From NCBI GenBank assembly GCA_015067725.1, contig SVLX01000027.1:1-35840 (forward strand): a stretch of 35,840 nucleotides of DNA, given 5' to 3'. Positions 29,690 to 35,840 of this stretch are shown here, one piece after another. Positions within the stretch are counted from its first letter, which is position 1; every line of letters starts with the position of its first letter. The notes below the pieces were generated by a model. That model ran no database searches. It saw only the letters and a list, made by a program, of their open reading frames with translations, and was not told the DNA's origin. This stretch comes from Oscillospiraceae bacterium. GTDB taxonomy: Bacteria > Bacillota > Clostridia > Oscillospirales > Oscillospiraceae. A program made the position numbers and the translations under genes.

Positions 29690-29863
29690 CGTTCAAACTC
29701 GTCGAGTATCCTATGGGCGTGAGGTCGATACGGAAGCCGTGAGCCGCATCAACCTGACAGCGTGTTTGCCCCCAACTGGTCCTTTCATGTTTGGACTACT
29801 TCCTACCTCTCTCTTTATTCGTTTTATGCACAAGGAAAGCCACCCCGTGAGGGGTGGTTTTTC
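29690..29863 (+). ncRNA. Possible structured small RNA
   Basis: This gene-free stretch can fold. AGGTCGAT-ACGG pairs with CCGT...ATCAACCT (about 29720-29756), enclosed by TGGGCG / TGCCCC pairing. A second hairpin TGGTCC / GGACTA follows (about 29780-29800), and a strong terminator ends it. No gene lies downstream on this strand, so it would be a free-standing RNA. Length and shape would suit a 6S-type RNA, but I cannot confirm the family. The upstream promoter is unclear (TTGACT at 29657 with a poor -10). Confidence 0.35.
29840..29863 (+). terminator. Intrinsic terminator
   Basis: Perfect stem CCACCCC-GTGA-GGGGTGG (29840-29857) followed by TTTTTCC. It ends the possible RNA at 29690 and any read-through from the PPTase operon. 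Confidence 0.9.
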
Positions 29864-29913
29864 CGTTTTGGGGTATGCTGTGTTGGAACAGTATCAACCA
29901 TCTACATACCACA

Positions 29914-29949
29914 ACACCCCGGCGCTGGTTGTCTTCAGCACCGGGGTGT
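29914..29949. terminator. Hairpin after the MATE gene
   Basis: Stem ACACCCCGG (29914-29922) / CCGGGGTGT (29941-29949) with inner GCTG/CAGC pairing. It lies just past the MATE stop on the minus strand. It lacks a clear T run. Confidence 0.6.
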
Positions 29950-29962
29950 CCGTATATTCTTC

Positions 29963-31369
29963 TCAGGTCTTCGCCAAATTCCCATTCTCCCGGGGAATCC
30001 ACCGCCCATTGGCATAATACACCATAAACACGGCAAAGAGCATAATATTGTGCAAAATCATGCAGGCCCAGGCGGAAACCAGCCCCAGTCCGCCCAAGAC
30101 CACGCAAAGGAATGTACCCAAAATCCGCACACCCCACATGCCCACAATGTTGCACACAAAGGGAATGACTGTACTGCCCATGCCCTGCATCATGCCCTCG
30201 ATGATGATGGAAATCCCAAAGAAAGGCTCGGATACAGCCACCATCCGCAGTACCGTCACGCCCAGGGCAATGACCTGCTGATCTTTGGAGAACAGTGCCA
30301 TCATATTGGGGGCAAGGAGGAACAGCGCACCGCCGGAGAGAACCATGAGGACCACCTCAATGCCCATGGTGACCCGGGCAAGCTCCTTGATTTTGGCTCT
30401 GTTGCCCGCACCGTAGGCATTGCCGGCGAGGGTGGCGGCGGCGGTCTGCATACCATAGCCGGGGATATAGAAGGCAGACTCCACCGTATTGGCGATGGTG
30501 TGGGCGGCGGTGGAGACATCGCCCAGAGAGTTAATCATAGCGGCAAAGGCCACATAGCCCAGAGAAGTACCAAACCGTTGGAAAGCATTGGGAATTGCCA
30601 CCTTCATACAGGGACGAAGCACATCCCAATCCGGCCGCAGAGACTGCCCCCTGGGGGAGACCAGCTCATGCCGCCACAGGGCGATGGTGATGAACACGCC
30701 ACCCACCCAGAAGGCAACGGCACTGGCGATACCCGCACCGATGACCCCCATCCCGGCACCATAGACCGGAATCTCCAGAGAGAAGATGCGCAGGGTGCGA
30801 CTGGGATAAATCAGCAGGAAATTCAAGAGCACATTGGTAATATTGACCCATAGACCCACCCGCATGGGGGTTTTGGTGTCGCCTGCCGCCCGGAGGACTG
30901 TACCAAAAATGATGGTGGCGGCTCTGGCCAGCATGGGGGAATAAAGGATGAAGAAATATTGCCCGGACAGCTTTTGAATGCTGGGGTCAACCTGCATCCA
31001 CACCGGCACAAGAGAGCTGCAACCCAAAGTCAGCAGCGTAAAAAAGCCACCGCTGACCAGCACGGCCAGCACCGCCTGAGAGGAGGCCTTGGCGGCCAGC
31101 CGCTTGTCTCCCGCGCCGTGGGCCTGGGAGATAAAGGCCAAAAAGCCAACACCGATTGCGGATATGGTGCTGTTGATCAACCAATTGACGGTACTGGTTG
31201 CGCCAACGGCGGCGGTAGCCTGAGTACCCAGAGAGCCGACCATGGCGGTATCGATATATTGTACGGCGGTCTGCAACAGTTGCTCCAGCATAGTCGGCCA
31301 GGCCAATGCCCAAAATACAGGCAAAAGCGCCCATTTGCCACTGCGGAAAGCATCAAGTCTTCGTCCCAT
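29963..31369 (-). CDS. MATE family efflux transporter
   Basis: 468 aa with twelve predicted membrane helices in two homologous halves, as expected for MATE cation-coupled exporters of drugs or organic cations. Recognisable parts are LLPVFWALAWPTMLEQLLQT, DTAMVGSLGTQATAAVG, FISQAHGAGDKRLA (loop 2-3 motif), GDTKTPMRVGLWVNITNVLLN between halves, and NAFQRFGTSLGYVAFAAMIN, GMQTAAATLAGNAYGAGNR in the second half. It has its own promoter at 31421-31449, with AAAGGA upstream of the ATG at a wide spacing. No regulator lies next to it. The repeat array begins about 50 bases before its promoter. Confidence 0.93.
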   Translation of the reverse strand: MGRRLDAFRSGKWALLPVFWALAWPTMLEQLLQTAVQYIDTAMVGSLGTQATAAVGATSTVNWLINSTISAIGVGFLAFISQAHGAGDKRLAAKASSQAVLAVLVSGGFFTLLTLGCSSLVPVWMQVDPSIQKLSGQYFFILYSPMLARAATIIFGTVLRAAGDTKTPMRVGLWVNITNVLLNFLLIYPSRTLRIFSLEIPVYGAGMGVIGAGIASAVAFWVGGVFITIALWRHELVSPRGQSLRPDWDVLRPCMKVAIPNAFQRFGTSLGYVAFAAMINSLGDVSTAAHTIANTVESAFYIPGYGMQTAAATLAGNAYGAGNRAKIKELARVTMGIEVVLMVLSGGALFLLAPNMMALFSKDQQVIALGVTVLRMVAVSEPFFGISIIIEGMMQGMGSTVIPFVCNIVGMWGVRILGTFLCVVLGGLGLVSAWACMILHNIMLFAVFMVYYANGRWIPRENGNLAKT

Positions 31370-31420
31370 GGGGGTATCCCATCCTTTCTGTTTTGGGGCA
31401 GTTTTCCCATTGTTTTGACC

Positions 31421-31449
31421 ATTTTACCACAAGATTACAGTTCTGGCAA
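31421..31449 (-). promoter_or_regulatory. MATE gene promoter
   Basis: Minus strand: TTGCCA (31449-31444), 17-base spacer, TAAAAT (31426-31421). Confidence 0.7.
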
Positions 31450-31494
31450 TCCTGGATTTTGCAGAAGCAGGAGCGGGTTCGTCGGAAAGTCGCT

Positions 31495-32080
31495 GGTTGC
31501 GGAACAGTTGGTTCTATATTCGTACGGAGGGGTCATGACCCCTCAGGGCACTTCCGGGAGCGGAAACGCCGGATAAACCACAAAACCCTTCCCAACAATT
31601 CGCAGGGAACTCGATTTGCTGTGCCATGTTCCGCAACCGGGGACTGCCGATAATCACACACCGCACCCGCCATGTAGCGCGCGGCATCCCTGACGCGCAC
31701 GGTGGGCGGTTTCGGATTCGCCGGAAAGTCTTCGCTTGCTGGCAGGTTCTATTGCGTCCTCTCAGCCTCGCTTCTTCGGCAGCTCTCCCAAAGGGAGAGC
31801 CTTTGGTGGCTTCGCCCGAAGGGCGCACTTGCCTCCCCATTGGGGGAGGTGCCCGAAGGGCGGAGAGGGTTTTGCGAATTCGCCGGGAGGTCGGTGGTTG
31901 AGGTAAGGCTCTGCTGCCTGGCGCGTCAAGGATGCCGCGCGCTACGGTTGGTGCGGGTTTTGCGGCGTGAGTGCGAATTCGCCGGAAGGTTTTCACTTGC
32001 TGGCAGATTCTACTGCCGGGCGGGTCATGACCCGCCCCTACGACTGTCAACGAACGTTTTCGGGTTTGCTGGGGGCTGGT
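31495..32080. repeat. 586-bp repeat, unit 1
   Basis: Begins GGTTGCGGAACAGTTGGTTC. Contains the 18-bp palindromes GAGGGGTCATGACCCCTC and GGCGGGTCATGACCCGCC, a pair of imperfect inverted repeats built on GTAGCGCGCGGCATCCCTGA (about 31674 and 31920), and a central block of small hairpins (CTCTCC/GGAGAG, CTTCGCCCGAAG, CCTCCCC/GGGGAGG). Frames through it are open by base composition only; I see no gene. Confidence 0.85.
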
Positions 32081-32666
32081 GGTTGCGGAACAGTTGGTTC
32101 TACATTCGTACGGAGGGATCATGACCCCTCTGGGTACTTCCGGGAGCGGAAGCGCCGGATAAACCGCAAAAACCCTTCCCGATAATTCGCAGGGAACTTG
32201 GTTTGCTGTGCCATGTTCCGCAACCGGGGACTGCAAATAAAGGCACACCGCACCCACCATGTAGCGCGCGGCATCCCTGACGCGCACGGTGGGTGGTGCG
32301 GATTCGCCGGAAAGTCTTCGCTTGCTGGCAGGTTCTATTGCGTCCTCTCAGCCTCGCTTCTTCGGCAGCTCTCCCAAAGGGAGAGCCTTTGGTGGCTTCG
32401 CCCGAAGGGCGCACTTGCCTCCCCATTGGGGGAGGTGCCCGAAGGGCGGAGAGGGTTTTGCGAATTCGCCGGGAGGTCGGTGGTTGAGGTAAGGCTCTGC
32501 TGCCTGGCGCGTCAAGGATGCCGCGCGCTACGGTTGGTGCGGGTTTTGCGGCGTGAGTGCGAATTCGCCGGAAGGTTTTCACTTGCTGGCAGATTCTACT
32601 GCCGGGCGGGTCATGACCCGCCCCTACGACTGTCAACGAACGTTTTCGGGTTTGCTGGGGGCTGGT
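32081..32666. repeat. 586-bp repeat, unit 2
   Basis: Same length and order as unit 1, nearly identical from the GTCTTCGCTTGCTGG segment to the end. It differs mainly in the stretch after the second palindromic arm (CTGCAAATAAAGG instead of CTGCCGATAATC) and in TGGTGCGG replacing CGGTTTCGG. Confidence 0.85.
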
Positions 32667-33240
32667 GGTTGCGGAACAGTTGGTTCTACATTCATACGGA
32701 GGGATCATGACCCCTCCGGGCACTTCCAGGAGCGGAAGCGCCGGATAAACCGCAAAACCCTTCCCGATAATTCGCAGGGAACTAGGTTCGCTGTGCCATG
32801 TTCCGCAACCGGGGACTGCAAATAAACGCACACCGCACCCGCCATGTAGCGCGCGGCATCCCTGACGCGCCACGCAGCAGGGCCTTACCGCAACCACCAA
32901 CCCCCCCGGCGAATCCGAAACCGCCCACCATGCGCGTCAGGGATGCCGCGCGCTACGGCTGGTGGATTTTGCACGTTGGGTGTAAATTTGCCGGAAGGTG
33001 GGTGGTTGCGGGGGATAGGGACGTCGAGGGAACTGCTTCCTACGGATGCCAACGAACGTTTGCGAATTCGCCGGAAGGTTTCTGCTTGCTGGACGGGTTG
33101 TACCGCACTCCCTCAGCCTCGCTTCCTTCGGCAGCTCCCTCGGGGAGGGAGCCAAGGGTGGGTGCGGGTTTGCCGGGGGTGGGATGTCGGGGGTGTTGTT
33201 TCCTGCGGGAGGCATTGCCATATCTCCGGCGAGTCTGGTT
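32667..33240. repeat. Diverged, rearranged repeat unit 3
   Basis: The first 200 bases follow units 1 and 2. An inverted segment follows (32870-32960), then degenerate versions of the GCGAATTCGCCGGAAGG and CCTCAGCCTCGCTTCC blocks separated by unrelated sequence. No gene seen. Confidence 0.7.
32847..32955. repeat. Perfect 24-bp inverted repeat
   Basis: Arms 32847-32870 and 32932-32955 (TAGCGCGCGGCATCCC... and its exact complement) around a 61-base spacer. In the other units the same arms are imperfect and about 220 bases apart. Confidence 0.8.
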
Positions 33241-33307
33241 CTGCCGATTTTCTTGTCCGCGCACACAAAAAATTTGCATATTTTTCAAAAAATTCCCTCT
33301 TTTTCCG

Positions 33308-33336
33308 TTGCAACTCTGAAAAAAAGATGTTATAAT
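33308..33336 (+). promoter_or_regulatory. tldD promoter
   Basis: TTGCAA (33308-33313), 17-base spacer, TATAAT (33331-33336) with TG just before it (extended -10). AAAGGAG (33403-33409) lies 7 bases before the ATG at 33417. Confidence 0.8.
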
Positions 33337-33416
33337 TCCATCAAGAGGATATGTATTTCCAAACAATATACAAAAAGACCTTTTTTACAAATTACTTTCG
33401 CTAAAGGAGTGCTTAC

Positions 33417-35048
33417 ATGATTCCAAGAGATGTATGTGCACGGGTTTTGGCTCGTGCCGCCGCTACTGGTGCGGATTATGCAGAACTTTTTGTTGAATCC
33501 ACCACCAACCACACCATAAGTATGATTGACAGCCGGATCAGTGCCGTGAATGATGCTCTGATTGCCGGCGCCGCCGTCCGGGTCTATAAGGGACTGCGCA
33601 GCGTCATGGCCTCTACCGTGGATACCTCTGAGGCGGGTCTGCTGCGTTGTGCAGAGAAGGCCGCCGAGGCACTGGGTCAGGGCGAGACCGCCATGGAGAT
33701 CGTCCTGCGGGAGCGGATCTTCGGGGATATCCACCCGGTCAAGATTGCCCCCGTCTCCGTCCCCAATGCCCTGAAGGTGGAAATCCTCAAAGAGGGTTAC
33801 TTCGCCGCCAGAGAGTATGACCCCTGCATCTGCCAGGCCACCGGCACTCTGCTGGATGTGGACCACAAGATTCTCGTTGCCAACTCCGAGGGCACTTATG
33901 CCCAGGACCGCCAGATTCGTACCCGGCTGATGATTGATGCCGTGGCCGAGAAGAATGGCGAAACCCAGACCGGTGGCTGCCGTCCCGGTCGCCGCATGGG
34001 TCTGGAAATGTTCGATACCATTATCCCCAGAGAGGTGGGTATCCATGCCGCAAAGCAGGCCGTTACCATGGCCGGTGCAGGCTACTGCCCCGCCGGCGTT
34101 ATGCCCGTTGCCATTGACAACGGCTTCGGCGGCGTCATCTTCCACGAAGCCTGCGGCCACTCTCTGGAGGCCAGCGCCGTGGCTTACGGTTGCAGCCAGT
34201 TTGTGGGCAAGCTGGGGCAGAAGATCGCCAGCGACAAGGTTACCGCCATCGATGACGGCACCATCCCCAATGCCTGGGGCTCCATCAACTTCGATGACGA
34301 GGGTACTCCCTCCCGGAAGAATGTGCTGATTCAGAACGGTGTCCTCATGACCTATATGATCGACAAGTTTAACGGCCGCCGCATGGGGATGTCCTCCACC
34401 GGCAATGCCCGCCGCCAGAGCTATGCCTTCACCCCCACCTCCCGCATGACCAACACCTATATCGCCCCCGGCACCGATACCCGGGAGGAGATTATCGGCT
34501 CCATGGAATATGGTCTGTATGCCGGCGTGAGTGCGGATTCGCCGGGAGGTTTCTGTTTGTTGGCAGGCTCTGCTGCCGGGCGGGTCATGACCCGCCCCTA
34601 CGACTGTCAACGAACGTTTTCGGGTTTGCTGGGGGCTGGTGGTTGCGGAACAGTTGGTTCTACATTCGTACGGAGGGGTCATGACCCCTCCGGGTACTTC
34701 CGGGAGCGAAAGCGCCGGATAAACCGCAAAAACCCTTCCCGACAATTCGCAGGGAACTCGATTTGCTGTGCCATGTTCCGCAACCGGGGACTGCCGATAA
34801 TCACACACCGCACCCACCATGTAGCGCGCGGCATCCCTGACGCGCACGGTGGGCGGTTTCGGATTCGCCGGAAAGTCTTCGCTTGCTGGCAGGTTCTATT
34901 GCGTCCTCTCAGCCTCGCTTCTTCGGCAGCTCTCCCAAAGGGAGAGCCTTTGGTGGCTTCGCCCGAAGGGCGCACTTGCCTCCCCATTGGGGGAGGTGCC
35001 CGAAGGGCGGAGAGGGTTTTGCGAATTCGCCGGGAGGTCGGTGGTTGA
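33417..35048 (+). pseudogene. tldD: TldD/PmbA family metalloprotease interrupted by a repeat
   Basis: TldD proteins are cytosolic zinc proteases (about 460-480 aa) that act with TldE/PmbA on small peptides. Residues 1-369 are a normal TldD N-terminal and catalytic part: YAELFVESTTNHTISMIDSR, GAAVRVYKGLRSVMAST, the zinc motif HEACGH (HExxxH, about 244-249), DDGTIPNAWGSINFDDEGTP, YMIDKFNGRRMGMSSTGNAR and RMTNTYIAPG. After GLYA (34523) the frame runs into the repeat (GVSADSPGGF...) and continues as meaningless sequence to a stop at 35048. The C-terminal 90 or so residues, including the remaining zinc ligand region, are missing. Promoter and ribosome binding site are intact. The rest of the gene may lie beyond the window. 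Confidence 0.85.
34524..34640. repeat. Partial repeat unit at the tldD break
   Basis: Starts GGCGTGAGTGCGGATTCGCC directly after the tldD sequence and corresponds to the last 117 bases or so of a 586-bp unit (compare 31964-32080), with several substitutions. Confidence 0.8.
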
Positions 35049-35227
35049 GGTAAGGCTCTGCTGCCTGGCGCGTCAAGGATGCCGCGCGCTACGGTTGGTG
35101 CGGGTTTTGCGGCGTGAGTGCGAATTCGCCGGAAGGTTTTCACTTGCTGGCAGATTCTACTGCCGGGCGGGTCATGACCCGCCCCTACGACTGTCAACGA
35201 ACGTTTTCGGGTTTGCTGGGGGCTGGT
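34641..35227. repeat. 587-bp repeat, unit 4
   Basis: Matches unit 1 in its variable stretches (CTGCCGATAATC, CGGTTTCGG) and is almost identical to it elsewhere. It includes the longer palindrome GGAGGGGTCATGACCCCTCC. Confidence 0.85.
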
Positions 35228-35813
35228 GGTTGCGGAACAGTTGGTTCTACATTCGTACGGAGGGATCATGACCCCTCTGGGTACTTCCGGGAGCGGAAGC
35301 GCCGGATAAACCGCAAAAACCCTTCCCGATAATTCGCAGGGAACTTGGTTTGCTGTGCCATGTTCCGCAACCGGGGACTGCAAATAAAGGCACACCGCAC
35401 CCACCATGTAGCGCGCGGCATCCCTGACGCGCACGGTGGGTGGTGCGGATTCGCCGGAAAGTCTTCGCTTGCTGGCAGGTTCTATTGCGTCCTCTCAGCC
35501 TCGCTTCTTCGGCAGCTCTCCCAAAGGGAGAGCCTTTGGTGGCTTCGCCCGAAGGGCGCACTTGCCTCCCCATTGGGGGAGGTGCCCGAAGGGCGGAGAG
35601 GGTTTTGCGAATTCGCCGGGAGGTCGGTGGTTGAGGTAAGGCTCTGCTGCCTGGCGCGTCAAGGATGCCGCGCGCTACGGTTGGTGCGGGTTTTGCGGCG
35701 TGAGTGCGAATTCGCCGGAAGGTTTTCACTTGCTGGCAGATTCTACTGCCGGGCGGGTCATGACCCGCCCCTACGACTGTCAACGAACGTTTTCGGGTTT
35801 GCTGGGGGCTGGT
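35228..35813. repeat. 586-bp repeat, unit 5
   Basis: Matches unit 2 in its variable stretches. Units 4+5 therefore repeat the block 1+2. A further unit begins at 35814 and runs off the window end. Confidence 0.85.
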
Positions 35814-35840
35814 GGTTGCGGAACAGTTGGTTCTACATTC

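Noticed and set aside
29739..30853. Plus-strand frames of 92 and 363 aa opposite the MATE gene
   Set aside because: They begin in the possible RNA region or read the complement of the transporter; His/Gly-rich composition and no ribosome binding site.
31514..32287. Frames of 60-270 aa in the 586-bp repeats, both strands
   Set aside because: The same peptides recur wherever the repeat occurs, cross palindromes, and lack ribosome binding sites and family features. The open frames follow from base composition.

Overview
The window looks like chromosomal DNA of a gut-type Gram-positive Clostridia, most likely the Oscillospiraceae and relatives. The grounds are the clostridial-type EF-Tu, moderately GC-rich DNA, lipoprotein signals with short Shine-Dalgarno-led operons, a class A RNase P RNA, the non-mevalonate isoprenoid genes ispD-ispF behind murD, and the abundant non-coding repeats common in that group. 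This placement is inference; no 16S gene is present.

Layout. 1-988: 3' three quarters of tuf with two tandem terminators. 1035-7335: a promoter and four tandem paralogous secreted lipoproteins built from one repeated RsiV/DUF4163-DUF3298-like module. 7390-7900: a truncated RhuM-family gene and a small opposing ORF sharing its terminator. 8030-10403: a DUF1538 membrane protein with two P-II-like proteins. 10473-11932: a DUF4303 gene overlapping a GIY-YIG nuclease gene. 12005-12406: rnpB on the minus strand with its promoter. 12480-14150: four tandem units, each bounded by inward-facing sigma-70 promoters. Three carry tiny one-helix membrane peptides (36, 25 and 36 aa) with a sequestered ribosome binding site and a predicted 5'-3' long-range pairing, and one carries no gene but mirrored arrays of small hairpins. 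I read this as a type I toxin-antitoxin-like cluster and as the most novel part of the window.

14242-19774: murD-ispD-ispF translationally coupled, followed by a single-chain MmeI-like (type IIL) restriction-modification enzyme with an AT-rich specificity region. 19786-27219 (minus strand): a GntR/YtrA-type regulator, an ABC ATPase, a small ABC-2-type membrane protein, and three tandem paralogs that each fuse an ABC-2-like membrane domain to a TPR-like segment and an RCC1-type beta-propeller. This sensor-permease fusion is the second unusual system. 27314-29642: a FadR-type regulator, a secreted phage-tail-lysozyme-like protein and an Sfp-type phosphopantetheinyl transferase. 29690-29863: a possible structured RNA ending in a strong terminator. 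29963-31449: a MATE transporter on the minus strand.

31495-35840: an array of non-coding repeats of about 586 bp. It flanks and interrupts a tldD protease gene, whose reading frame changes from protease to repeat at about 34524. A two-unit block occurs on both sides of the tldD fragment, so either a block duplication or an assembly problem is possible.

Themes: tandem paralog expansion with local sequence homogenisation occurs three times (lipoproteins, RCC1 permeases, small-peptide units), and repeats have reshaped the right end. All functions are read from sequence and family knowledge; no search was run.
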